64,000 nucleotides of DNA from Olivibacter domesticus (GTDB lineage: Bacteria > Bacteroidota > Bacteroidia > Sphingobacteriales > Sphingobacteriaceae), in NCBI RefSeq assembly GCF_900109575.1, contig NZ_FOAF01000001.1, positions 1,583,662 through 1,647,661 on the forward strand. The letters are read 5' to 3'. The notes under the pieces are model-generated. The model was given only the letters and a program-made list of their open reading frames with translations. It was not told the origin of the DNA and ran no database searches. Each line of letters starts with the position of its first letter. The first letter of the stretch is position 1. This document shows, in pieces, positions 42,643 to 50,903 of this stretch. The translations under genes were made by a program, and so were the position numbers.

Positions 42643-44124
42643 ATGGAAAATTCAACAAAAGAAATGGTATCTACCAAAGAGAAACAGGTAAAACTGAACT
42701 GGATTAACGGAGAATGGCTGGATAGTAAAATTTATAGAAACAGCGTTAATCCGGCGACCGGAGAAATAATCGGTCGCTATGCCGATGCCAACCAATCGAT
42801 TGCCGCGCAAGGTATCCGAGCCGCGAAATCTGCCTTCGAAAACAGCGAATGGAAAGAAAACCGCCATCTGCGATCCAGAGTTTTAAACGAGCTTGCCAAT
42901 GCCTTTGAAACCCATGCCGGGCGTTTAATTGAGATGCTCTCCCTTGAAAATGGAAAAATAGCGAAGGAAGCTACCATGGAGATTTCGGGTGTTCCATCGA
43001 AATTACGGTACTATGCCGCATTGGTTCTAACCCATAGCGGACGGGCACTGGAGTCACGTCCGGGTGCCTTCAGTATGGTTCTGGAAGAACCGATGGGCGT
43101 GGCCGGAATCATAGCACCCTGGAATTCACCGGTGATTCTGATGATCCGGTCCTTGGCACCGGCATTGGCCGCGGGCTGCACAGCGATTATTAAGATGCCC
43201 GGGCAGACAGCCCAGATCAACGCGCTGATATGCGAAGTTTTCGCATCGGTAATGAGTTTACCCAAAGGAGTCATCAACCAGTTTACAGAGAGTGGACATG
43301 AAGGAGCAGCATTGATCATCAGTTCTCCGGATGTTCTTACCATTAGCTATACAGGCAGTACTGCAACCGCAAAGATTATGATGGCAAACGGTGCAGCGCA
43401 CCTCAAACGTTTTGGTTTTGAACTGGGAGGCAAAACACCGATGATTGTTTTCGATGATGCCAATCTGGATAAGGCATTGCCCATCTTGGAAAAGGCCATT
43501 ACCATTTTCGCAGGACAGTTCTGCATGACCGGTAGCAGAATTTTGGTTCAGAGAAATATTGCAGAACGATTTGTAGCAGATTTTACCGAAAGACTTCTGC
43601 GTGTTAAAGTAGGTTCGGCTGCTGATCCCGAAAGTGATATGGGACCATTGATTGATGAAGGCAACTTAATGCGTGTGGATCGTCTCGTGGAACAGGCGAT
43701 TAATGACGGTGCCGAAGTGCTGCTTCGTGGCGGTAAAGTGTTAGACAGAGGCTTGGCAGCAGGCTCATTTTATCGTCCGGTTTTATTACGTGTAACCGAC
43801 AATAAAATGGCTATTGTACAGGAAGAAACGTTCGGCCCGGTAGCCACTGTACAGATTTTTGATACGGCCGAAGAGGCAATTAAGTTAGCAAACGATAATC
43901 CATATGGTTTGGCGGCATCGGTCTGGAGCAGCCATGTGGATCTGCCTTTAAGGGTAAGCCGAAAACTGGATGCGGGCACGGTGTGGATAAACGATTGGGC
44001 AAAGATTAACGATGAGATAGAGGAAGGCGGCTTTAAAATGAGTGGTCTGGGACGTTTAAATGGCCTGGCGGCGATGCATGAATTTATTCAGTTCAAACAC
44101 ATCTATCATGATGCAGGCATCTGA
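42643..44124 (+). CDS. NAD(P)-dependent aldehyde dehydrogenase
   Basis: Starts at ATG 42643 (GTG 42640 precedes it), 493 residues. Motifs: GVAGIIAPWNSPVILMIRSL (Asn for oxyanion), SYTGSTATAKIMM (cofactor GxTxxG), FELGGKTPMIVFDDA (general base Glu), FAGQFCMTGSRILVQ (nucleophile Cys), QEETFGPVATVQIF. Full-length ALDH superfamily. With the GMC enzyme it forms an alcohol-to-acid pair, as in BetA/BetB. The next gene overlaps its end. Confidence 0.94.
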   Translation: MENSTKEMVSTKEKQVKLNWINGEWLDSKIYRNSVNPATGEIIGRYADANQSIAAQGIRAAKSAFENSEWKENRHLRSRVLNELANAFETHAGRLIEMLSLENGKIAKEATMEISGVPSKLRYYAALVLTHSGRALESRPGAFSMVLEEPMGVAGIIAPWNSPVILMIRSLAPALAAGCTAIIKMPGQTAQINALICEVFASVMSLPKGVINQFTESGHEGAALIISSPDVLTISYTGSTATAKIMMANGAAHLKRFGFELGGKTPMIVFDDANLDKALPILEKAITIFAGQFCMTGSRILVQRNIAERFVADFTERLLRVKVGSAADPESDMGPLIDEGNLMRVDRLVEQAINDGAEVLLRGGKVLDRGLAAGSFYRPVLLRVTDNKMAIVQEETFGPVATVQIFDTAEEAIKLANDNPYGLAASVWSSHVDLPLRVSRKLDAGTVWINDWAKINDEIEEGGFKMSGLGRLNGLAAMHEFIQFKHIYHDAGI

Positions 44125-44677
44125 TTTACCGGTAATCACGATAATAGAGCTAACGCCCAAAGCTTCTTACAGAGAGGAATCACTTGAGGCCATTCAGACA
44201 ATCAGCCTGGCCGCTTCAGATTTCCATGGGTATCAATCCGCGGACATTTTTGAAAAGGTGACGGCTGACGGGTCCATTGTATTTGCCATTATTCTACGAT
44301 TTGACACCTACGCCAATCTGACCTTGTGGAATGACTCAGCGCAAAAAGCGCGGCAGATCGCTTTAAGTAAAAACTTATTCGAAGAGGTAACACCGGAGAC
44401 TAAACTCACCGGTCTGGAATTCTGGTTTGAAAATAGACAACAAGAGGGAGTAGTGCAACCCCCTAAATGGAAAATGCTGATTATCACCGTCTGCATCATA
44501 TTTACACTTTTACATACGTTTATGCCCTTTATTAGACAATTATTGAGGCCAATTGGAATGCCTCACATGATAAATACCTTGATAGGAATTATCATGATGG
44601 TTACGCTCATGACTCATTTAGTGATGCCTTTTATTACCAGGATCTTCAGTAAATGGTTATTCAAATCCAAAGGATAA
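44108..44677 (+). CDS. Antibiotic-biosynthesis-monooxygenase (ABM)-like protein with two membrane helices
   Basis: Start ATG 44108 (or 44111), overlapping the ALDH end by 14-17 bp; 189 residues. Residues about 5-110 have the dimeric ferredoxin-like ABM pattern (ITIIELTPKASYREESLEAI, VFAIILRFDTYANLTLW). Residues 125-185 form two membrane helices (KMLIITVCIIFTLLHTFMPF and INTLIGIIMMVTLMTHLVMP). Members with this tail occur in many bacteria and are uncharacterised. Possible role in degrading a small reactive compound at the membrane (inference). Confidence 0.8.
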   Translation: MMQASDLPVITIIELTPKASYREESLEAIQTISLAASDFHGYQSADIFEKVTADGSIVFAIILRFDTYANLTLWNDSAQKARQIALSKNLFEEVTPETKLTGLEFWFENRQQEGVVQPPKWKMLIITVCIIFTLLHTFMPFIRQLLRPIGMPHMINTLIGIIMMVTLMTHLVMPFITRIFSKWLFKSKG

Positions 44678-44720
44678 ACACGGCAATTTCTTAAACATTA
44701 ATATTATACATTCAATTATT

Positions 44721-45800
44721 ATGAAGCATTCACAAATCGAAGAAAAACAGGGGAAACAGGGAGATTTTTTTCACACGAAGCATGGTTTTGAAAAGGCAGA
44801 TTGGCATCAGCATGCACCCTCACCTCAACAGTTCCAGCCAGCGTATCTGAGCAGTCCGGAATTTATCAAAAATGGCTATCACTGTGAAGAGCTAAGAGAC
44901 GGCTTTTATTGGGTAACCAGTGGTGGTTATGACGCTGCTTTTCTGGTAACGGATAAAGGTGTCATTGCAATAGACGCACCTCCCATTCTTGGCGAAAATA
45001 TGCTTGCCGCTATAGAAGCTGCTACGAACAAACCTATCGTAAAGGTGATTTACAGCCATTGGCACTCCGATCATATTGGCGCGGCAGCCATGTACGGCCC
45101 TAATGTTGAAATCATAGCCCATGAAATCACCAAAGAATTGCTTACGCGCTTTCCTGATCCCCTACGTCCTGTTCCAAACACAACATTTAGCGACAGCTAC
45201 CTAGTTGAACTTGGCGGTGAAAAACTCGAGCTTAGCTATAAAGGTGCTAACCACTGCCCCGGTAACATCTTTATTTATGCACCGAAACAAAAGGCGCTTA
45301 TCAAGATTGACATTGTAAGTCCGGGTTCTTGTACCTTTATGCATTGCGATGCCTCGGAAAACATCAGCGGATGGATTGATGCCCACAAGCAGATATTGGA
45401 ATTTGATTTTGATTTTTTGGTGGGCGGACATATCACACGCTGGGGCACCCGTGAAGATGTGCAGACCTCGCTGGAATATTTCGAGGATATGCTCAGTTTT
45501 GCGCAGGAGGCGCTGAAGGAATTTTGTACCCCGGTCGGAGCAGCTGTTTTCTTTTCAACCGCTCCCGCAGATCAATATTCCGTGAGTACGGAAAACTGGA
45601 TTAACTCCATGGTCAATTATGTTACAGACAAAGTGCTGTCAAAGATTACCTCGAATGGCCAAAAGTGGGAGGAGCGTCTTGCAGGTGTAACCACTAATAC
45701 CAAATATCACGCATACACCATTGTAGAATCTACAAGAACGGAAAGAAGCCACTGGGGCTATCAGAAACGGGGTACAGGTGGGACTAACTATTTTGTTTAA
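44721..45800 (+). CDS. Metallo-beta-lactamase-fold hydrolase
   Basis: 359 residues. Metal site VIYSHWHSDHIGAAAMYG (HxHxDH); second His in GANHCPGNIFIYAPK; Asp in ALIKIDIVSPG; final His in VGGHITRWG. These are full zinc ligands of the glyoxalase-II/quinolinase-like MBL group. No signal peptide. It follows the ABM gene by 43 bp. A role in hydrolysing a thioester or lactone made by the operon is plausible but unproven. Confidence 0.88.
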   Translation: MKHSQIEEKQGKQGDFFHTKHGFEKADWHQHAPSPQQFQPAYLSSPEFIKNGYHCEELRDGFYWVTSGGYDAAFLVTDKGVIAIDAPPILGENMLAAIEAATNKPIVKVIYSHWHSDHIGAAAMYGPNVEIIAHEITKELLTRFPDPLRPVPNTTFSDSYLVELGGEKLELSYKGANHCPGNIFIYAPKQKALIKIDIVSPGSCTFMHCDASENISGWIDAHKQILEFDFDFLVGGHITRWGTREDVQTSLEYFEDMLSFAQEALKEFCTPVGAAVFFSTAPADQYSVSTENWINSMVNYVTDKVLSKITSNGQKWEERLAGVTTNTKYHAYTIVESTRTERSHWGYQKRGTGGTNYFV

Positions 45801-45831
45801 TTTCTCGCTAACTCATAGAAAACAAACAACG

Positions 45832-45877
45832 CCCACTATTCACAAGGCAGACACGTGTCCTGTCTTGTGATAATGGG
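45832..45877. terminator. Imperfect hairpin between the MBL and pirin genes
   Basis: Arms CCCACTATTCACAAGGCAG and CTGTCTTGTGATAATGGG pair with three mismatches around a short loop. It may end or attenuate the upstream transcript. Confidence 0.4.
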
Positions 45878-45952
45878 AGAAACGCTGCTCCCAAATACTG
45901 AAGAGGAAAGACTATTAAATGGGGTTTTATTAAAACATAAACAGATCAAAAG

Positions 45953-46816
45953 ATGAATCGCAAAATTGTAAGAATAGTACAGCCAAAAGCAAACCAAGGC
46001 TTTTTAGGCGAGGGCCATACGGCTATCCAAGTTGTCGAAGGTAATGACTTTCAGCAAACGGATCCCTTTATAGTAATGATGGATGATCAGCTCGATTTAC
46101 CGGGACATGGTGTTGTTGGCGGACCACATCCTCACGCCGGATTTGAAATTGCCACACTCGTGCTGGAAGGAAGCCCCGAGAGTGATTTTCAAACAGGTAG
46201 CTTGGAATGGCTGACGACCGGAAGCGGCATCGTACATACAGAAGAAATTAAAACCAAAGTGAAATTAAGGATTTTACAATTGTGGCTGGTGCTGCCGAAA
46301 ATAAAAAGGTGGACAGCCCCCAAATGGCAGAAACTTCCCTTCAAAAATGTGCCATCCAAAAAAATAGGTCGATCGGAAATCTACGTTTACAGTGGAAGCG
46401 CATTTGGTTTAACATCTCCCATTAGCTCCGAAACGCCTATTATGATTGTTCTTTTCAAATTATATAAAAATGACAAGGTTACGCAACAACTTCCAACAAA
46501 CTTCAATGGTTTTATTTACATGCTTGAGGGAAGTATGGTAGCGGGTGGAGAAGCGACACCTATAGAGACGCAACAGGTTGCCTGGCTGGACAGATCTACA
46601 GAAGAAGGGGCTAGTAAGATTGATTTTATCGGTGGCGCCGAGGGTGGAAGCTTTGTGCTGTATGCCGGAGAACCACAAAGAGTACCCATTATCAGCTATG
46701 GGCCATTTGTCGTCGACAGGGAAGAAGAAATTAAGCCGCTCTTCCAGGATTTTAAAATGGGCAGAATACCCCATTTAAAAACCCTTCCAGAAAATCAGGT
46801 CGTTTACCATGGCTGA
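45953..46816 (+). CDS. Pirin-family protein
   Basis: 287 residues. N-terminal cupin metal site GVVGGPHPHAGFEIATLVLE then TGSGIVHTEE; second cupin (FIYMLEGSMVAGGEATPIET) ends with a pirin C-terminal fragment EPQRVPIISYGPFVVDREEE. Bacterial pirins are often quercetinase-like or redox sensors. 152 bp after the MBL gene and beyond a hairpin, so it may be a separate transcript. Confidence 0.9.
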   Translation: MNRKIVRIVQPKANQGFLGEGHTAIQVVEGNDFQQTDPFIVMMDDQLDLPGHGVVGGPHPHAGFEIATLVLEGSPESDFQTGSLEWLTTGSGIVHTEEIKTKVKLRILQLWLVLPKIKRWTAPKWQKLPFKNVPSKKIGRSEIYVYSGSAFGLTSPISSETPIMIVLFKLYKNDKVTQQLPTNFNGFIYMLEGSMVAGGEATPIETQQVAWLDRSTEEGASKIDFIGGAEGGSFVLYAGEPQRVPIISYGPFVVDREEEIKPLFQDFKMGRIPHLKTLPENQVVYHG

Positions 46817-46954
46817 GCCAATACTTTACATAGCCAACGCCTTTGCGTCAAATCCATTTGTAAATGGTCGTCCGGTTGACCACCCTTTAAAGAGGATCAT
46901 CCGGATATGCCATTTATTTACCGATCAAACCGATCGGTGTATCACCCCTTTCCA

Positions 46955-47938
46955 TCAAGGATGAAGAATGATAGATCCGGTTGTTTTACCCTCTTCCAAA
47001 TCTCGGTGCGCAACGGCAGCATCTTTCAGCGCATAAATAGTTGGCGCTATCGTACCTAATAATCCATCACGCCAGGCATCAAATAGTTCACGGGTAGCCA
47101 ATTCCCTACTATGCATATCCGGCAGATACTGTTGCAGGGCAGGCCGCACCAGCCGAATTTGTCTTTTCGATAAATAGTTCATATCCAAATGCGGGTTACC
47201 TGAAGCCATACCAAAAAGAACCGCTGTTCCACCATTCTTTAACAGCCTGATGGATATGTTGAAAGTTGCTTTGCCAACACCATCAAATACCGCATCAATG
47301 CCTTGATTTCCAATCAGCTCCTTTATTTTAGCTTCCAAATCCTGTGTTTCCATCACAATCACATGATCGACCCCGTTATCGGACGCGATTGCTTTCTTTG
47401 CCTCCGTTCCTACCGTACCGATTACGGTGGCCCCAAGCGCTTTTGTCCATTTGCTCAACAATGAGCCAACACCTCCTGCGGCGGCATGCACGAGAATAAT
47501 GTCTCCCGGTTTTACGGCATAGATTTGCCTGATCAGCATACGGGCAGTAAGTCCCTTGGCCAAGATCGATGCGGCTTGGTCATAGGAGATATCGTCGGGC
47601 AACTTGACCAGGTCTTCCGCCCTCACCAGCCTTTGTTCAGCATAAGAACCTAGTGCGTTATAATAAGCAACCCGATCGCCTTCCTTAAAAGCCGTAACCT
47701 CGCTACCAACATTTTCCACTATTCCTGCGGCTTCCCCGCCGATCGTCGCCGGAAAAGACATGATCGGAAAAGTCCCATTTCTGTACATCACATCCACAAA
47801 ATTGATAGCAATTGCTTTCTGACTGACCAAGATCTCATGCGTTCCAGGTTCTTGTACCTCTTGGGTGGAATATTGTAAAACTGCGGGAGGGCCCTGTGAT
47901 TCGATACGGACTACACCGCTTTTATATATTTTCTTCAT
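46955..47938 (-). CDS. Zinc-independent NADPH:quinone oxidoreductase
   Basis: 327 residues. The N-terminus has IESQGPPAVLQYSTQEVQEP (QOR group), then GGEAAGIVENVGSEVTAFKE, nucleotide loop ILVHAAAGGVGSLLSKWTKA, and a tail AVAHRDLEEGKTTGSIILHP. No zinc ligands. Reduces quinones with NADPH in the cytoplasm. Divergent from a Crp/Fnr-type gene with a 16-bp palindrome between. Confidence 0.92.
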   Translation of the reverse strand: MKKIYKSGVVRIESQGPPAVLQYSTQEVQEPGTHEILVSQKAIAINFVDVMYRNGTFPIMSFPATIGGEAAGIVENVGSEVTAFKEGDRVAYYNALGSYAEQRLVRAEDLVKLPDDISYDQAASILAKGLTARMLIRQIYAVKPGDIILVHAAAGGVGSLLSKWTKALGATVIGTVGTEAKKAIASDNGVDHVIVMETQDLEAKIKELIGNQGIDAVFDGVGKATFNISIRLLKNGGTAVLFGMASGNPHLDMNYLSKRQIRLVRPALQQYLPDMHSRELATRELFDAWRDGLLGTIAPTIYALKDAAVAHRDLEEGKTTGSIILHP

Positions 47939-48023
47939 ATTTTAAGGCTGACTGCTCAGCGTTAGTTTATTCAAAGTTGAGACTTTATAAGTGGCATGAA
48001 AATGACATATGCAGTAAATTATC

Positions 48024-48039
48024 CTTGACATATGTCAAG
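48024..48039. promoter_or_regulatory. Palindrome between the quinone reductase and Crp-type regulator
   Basis: Perfect 16-bp palindrome CTTGACATATGTCAAG. A partial copy (ATGACATATG) lies at 48002-48011, with TGACATATG repeated at a distance of 23 bp. Probable operator of the Crp-type protein. Confidence 0.6.
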
Positions 48040-48115
48040 AATATCTTGGTTCGCGATTAGCATCCCGCCTGTTAATTCCTTATTTTTGATTGCTCTTAAA
48101 TAATCATCTGCATAT

Positions 48116-48718
48116 ATGAGTTTACACGAACCATCATTTGAAGTGCTTTTTTCGTATATTGAATCGAGATCGTCTCTATTACTCGATGATAATGATCGAG
48201 CGCTTATAAAACAGGCATTTAAACAAAAACACCTAAGAAAACGACAATATCTTTTACAGGAAGGTGATATTTGCAAGTACATGGCATTTGTAGTTAAAGG
48301 CGCAGGTAGGATGTATACAATTAATAAAAATGGGCAGGAGCATACTATTCGTTTTGCTATAGAATCCTGGTGGCTTGGAGATGAAGAGAGCTTTAGGCTG
48401 GGAACACCGTTAATCTATACTATTGAGATGACCGAAGACGCTGAAGTGCTGTTGATAACAAAAGACGATCTTGACCAACTCTACGATCAAGTTCTTGCTA
48501 TTACACATATGACTCGCAAAATCGATCAAAAGCGTGCTATCGCCACACAAAAGCGTCTGCAGGACGCCATCAGCTTGGAAGCTGAACAGCGCTATCTACG
48601 TCTTGAAGAAACTTATCCCCAAATAGTACGTCGGTTCCCGCAGGCAATGGTTGCCTCTTATCTGGGGATATCAGCCGAAACACTTAGTCGGGTTAGAAAA
48701 AAGCTATTGCAGAAATAA
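48116..48718 (+). CDS. Crp/Fnr-family transcriptional regulator
   Basis: 200 residues. Cyclic-nucleotide-binding-like domain about 20-125 (HLRKRQYLLQEGDICKYMAF, VVKGAGRMYTINKNGQEHTI, SWWLGDEESF) and a C-terminal HTH (FPQAMVASYLGISAETLSRV, RKKLLQK). Typical of the small Crp-like regulators of Bacteroidota that often lack cAMP-binding residues. Divergent from the quinone reductase. Confidence 0.9.
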   Translation: MSLHEPSFEVLFSYIESRSSLLLDDNDRALIKQAFKQKHLRKRQYLLQEGDICKYMAFVVKGAGRMYTINKNGQEHTIRFAIESWWLGDEESFRLGTPLIYTIEMTEDAEVLLITKDDLDQLYDQVLAITHMTRKIDQKRAIATQKRLQDAISLEAEQRYLRLEETYPQIVRRFPQAMVASYLGISAETLSRVRKKLLQK

Positions 48719-48743
48719 GCTACGCTCGATCTTTTCTGGTAAG

Positions 48744-49105
48744 ATGACTTTAAATGACCGATTAAGCAAATCCCTATTAGAACTGACTGCGGCCTGCACA
48801 TATTTAAGGAACTTTTAAATGGAAAGTGGAAACTGATGCTTATCTATTATATTTCAGAGCAGATAAAAAGACCAGGAGCATTGCAGAAGAAAATAGCGGT
48901 GGACAGGCGAGTAATGAACAAGCAATTGGATGAATTGGTAAAACATGGATTTGTAGATAAATTTTCTTTCGACACTAAAATTCCTAAAGTTGAATATCAG
49001 CTAACACCTCTGGGGTTTAGTCTGTTGCCGATAATAAAAGATTTGGAGCAATGGGGCGAAAACAATAGAGCGGTTTTAGAGGCAGCGCTTAGTGAAAAAC
49101 CATGA
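48744..49105 (+). pseudogene. HxlR-family regulator with N-terminal frameshift
   Basis: The usual frame is open from 48836 (MLIYYISEQIKRPGALQKKI, LDELVKHGFVDKF, YQLTPLGFSLLPIIKDLEQW). Upstream in the same frame the protein continues CGLHIFKELLNGKWK, the conserved HxlR start, but without a start codon. Another frame gives MTLNDRLSKSLLEL from ATG 48744. A single-nucleotide deletion around 48785 explains both. Either a pseudogene or a base error in the sequence; the domain itself looks intact. Confidence 0.6.
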
Positions 49106-49125
49106 TAAAATCATCAAAAGACGGC

Positions 49126-49283
49126 ATAATTTAAGTACATCAGCGAGATATATTGACGATGAATTTTTGATAATTTGGATCAGCATTGCCGAAACGCTTC
49201 AGACGGAACCTCAATTGGTTGCGCTGGCTTGGCTAAAAACAAAAAACGTTATCCCGGTACTAGGCGTAAGAACATTTGGATAA
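49126..49283 (+). pseudogene. Aldo/keto reductase C-terminal fragment
   Basis: Reads SIAETLQTEPQLVALAWLKT then KNVIPVLGVRTFG, the 'qvaLaWll....viPi.G.r' region of AKR enzymes. No catalytic part remains. The frame begins inside the preceding HxlR gene. Confidence 0.5.
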
Positions 49284-49322
49284 AATAGAAAAACCACAAA
49301 ATGTGGTGTTGTAATGTTCCTA

Positions 49323-49367
49323 TTAATAAAAATGCCACGATGTAATACATCGCGGCATTTTTATTAA
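49323..49367. terminator. Bidirectional terminator between HxlR and upstream debris
   Basis: Perfect 14-bp arms TTAATAAAAATGCC and GGCATTTTTATTAA, with a further 7-bp stem inside (CGATGTA/TACATCG). Terminal A/T runs on both strands. It overlaps the stop of the minus-strand HxlR gene at 49364. Confidence 0.72.
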
Positions 49368-49762
49368 GGCTTTTCAGAAACCTTTTGTGACATATCATTC
49401 TTGATCTTTTCACGATGCTGTAAGCCCCAATTTGATAATGCGCCAACAACTTCCTCAAGAGTCTCACTATACGGGAGTAATTCATAGGTAATAGATACTG
49501 GGTAGCCAACGGAAACCTTTTTGATAATAAATCCGTTTAGTTCCAGTTCTTTCAGCTCACTCGAAAGAACTCTGGCCGAAATCCCCTTCACCATTCGCTG
49601 AAGCTCTGTAAAACGGTTATTGCCCCTTGCCATCGCAATGATTATCATGAGTTTCCATTTTCCTCCAATGGCATACATGGCATCACTTACAGAGGCCAAC
49701 AATTTGTGACAATCATCAGAAAATTCTTTACTATCCTGAACAGGTTCCATCTTCTCTTTCAT
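49364..49762 (-). CDS. HxlR-family transcriptional regulator
   Basis: 132 residues. SDAMYAIGGKWKLMIIIAMA then FTELQRMVKGISARVLSSEL and ELNGFIIKKVSVGYPVSITY: the HxlR winged helix. YELLPYSETLEEVVGALSNW is the dimer helix. Note that Cys in the usual 'Cp' position is at DDCHK. Divergent from SnoaL-DoxX genes and probably their repressor. Confidence 0.9.
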   Translation of the reverse strand: MKEKMEPVQDSKEFSDDCHKLLASVSDAMYAIGGKWKLMIIIAMARGNNRFTELQRMVKGISARVLSSELKELELNGFIIKKVSVGYPVSITYELLPYSETLEEVVGALSNWGLQHREKIKNDMSQKVSEKP

Positions 49763-49803
49763 ATGAACTACTATAAAATTACTTACTAACCTTTAGGTAA
49801 CAA

Positions 49804-49837
49804 CTAATAAATTATTAGCAAATATAGGCTAATTTTG
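49804..49837 (+). promoter_or_regulatory. Promoter/operator of the SnoaL-DoxX unit
   Basis: Palindrome CTAATAA-A-TTATTAG at 49804-49818, followed by a -7 element TAATTTTG at 49830-49837 (plus strand). Likely HxlR binding between the divergent genes. Confidence 0.5.
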
Positions 49838-49933
49838 TCAAACAAACAGGATTTAAATAATAAAATCAATTTGCGAAGAAATTGAGCCTGTGATATTTAA
49901 AAATAATTTTTAAACAATAAAACAAACAGATTT

Positions 49934-50374
49934 ATGTCAGCAGAAAATTTGAAAACCAGACAAGAACTAAGAGATTTAATAGATGCTTATGCCTATTTGG
50001 GTGATGAAAAGAACATAGATGAGCAGATGAAACTATTTACTCCCGATGCCACCTATAAAGTCTTTATGAACGGAATCGAAGTGGCCAATACAACCGGAAC
50101 AGAAACACTGAAAATGGAATTTAGCGTACATGCAGCGGAGGTTAAAACCTATTTCACTTTAAATGGACAGCATACGGTAAAAATAGATGGGAATGATGCC
50201 ATAGGAATTTCTTTTTCACAGCTTAAAATGATCAGGGAAAAGGAAGGTAAAGATACTGTCACTGATTACAGCGTAAAGTATGAGGACATATATATCCACC
50301 AGAACGGAAAATGGTTAATCAAGGAACGTATAGGTCATTTTCTGATTATTGAAACAAGAACGCTGAACAACTGA
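49934..50374 (+). CDS. SnoaL/NTF2-like protein
   Basis: 146 residues. TRQELRDLIDAYAYLGDEKN, MKLFTPDATYKVFMNGIEV, YFTLNGQHTVKIDGNDAIGI, YEDIYIHQNGKWLIKERIGH: cone-shaped NTF2/SnoaL fold. Members include polyketide cyclases, ketosteroid isomerases and uncharacterised hydrolases. Catalytic residues not assignable by eye. Followed by a DoxX gene at 19 bp. Confidence 0.88.
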   Translation: MSAENLKTRQELRDLIDAYAYLGDEKNIDEQMKLFTPDATYKVFMNGIEVANTTGTETLKMEFSVHAAEVKTYFTLNGQHTVKIDGNDAIGISFSQLKMIREKEGKDTVTDYSVKYEDIYIHQNGKWLIKERIGHFLIIETRTLNN

Positions 50375-50393
50375 TATTTAAAATCAAGCTAAA

Positions 50394-50753
50394 ATGAAAA
50401 CAAATAAAACCATCACTACTTCGCTAACTGTACTCGTTGGAATAATGGTTATTGCAAGTGGGTTAATGAAGGCTATTCATTTACCGTGGTCTGTCGCTGG
50501 ACTAGTTAAATTCAACCTTCCAAATTCTGCTACAGCACTTGGTTTAATGGAAATGTCATTTGCGATTCTTTTTCTAATTCCGAAAACGATGCGCCTAGGC
50601 TTTATCTTGCTCAGCTGTTACTTTACAGGTGCAATGGCAACAGAATTATCCCACGATGGTTCAATGCTTAATCCTGGAATTCCTTTGGCCTTGATTTGGG
50701 TTACAGCATTTTTAAAAGATCGATCCATATTTTTGGGAGCTTTTGGGCATTGA
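50394..50753 (+). CDS. DoxX-family membrane protein
   Basis: 119 residues with four predicted helices (ITTSLTVLVGIMVIASGLMK, ALGLMEMSFAILFLIPKTMR, LGFILLSCYFTGAMATELSH, GIPLALIWVTAFLKDRS). DoxX/SURF4-like proteins link redox and thiol stress at the inner membrane in some bacteria. Second gene of the HxlR-divergent unit. Confidence 0.87.
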   Translation: MKTNKTITTSLTVLVGIMVIASGLMKAIHLPWSVAGLVKFNLPNSATALGLMEMSFAILFLIPKTMRLGFILLSCYFTGAMATELSHDGSMLNPGIPLALIWVTAFLKDRSIFLGAFGH

Positions 50754-50903
50754 AAATGATTTCGAGCAGGTAGTTGCTTAAAAGATTGAATTTAAAATTG
50801 CTATCAGCTTTTGATTCGTTATCTATTTTAGTGTAGATAGTGATATTTTACGGCTATACTCAAAAGGAAACAAAATGGTATTTGTTGTACTAAGGTCAAC
50901 TTA

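Noticed and set aside
42652-43979. Minus-strand frames opposite the ALDH gene
   Set aside because: Antisense shadows of a complete enzyme gene.
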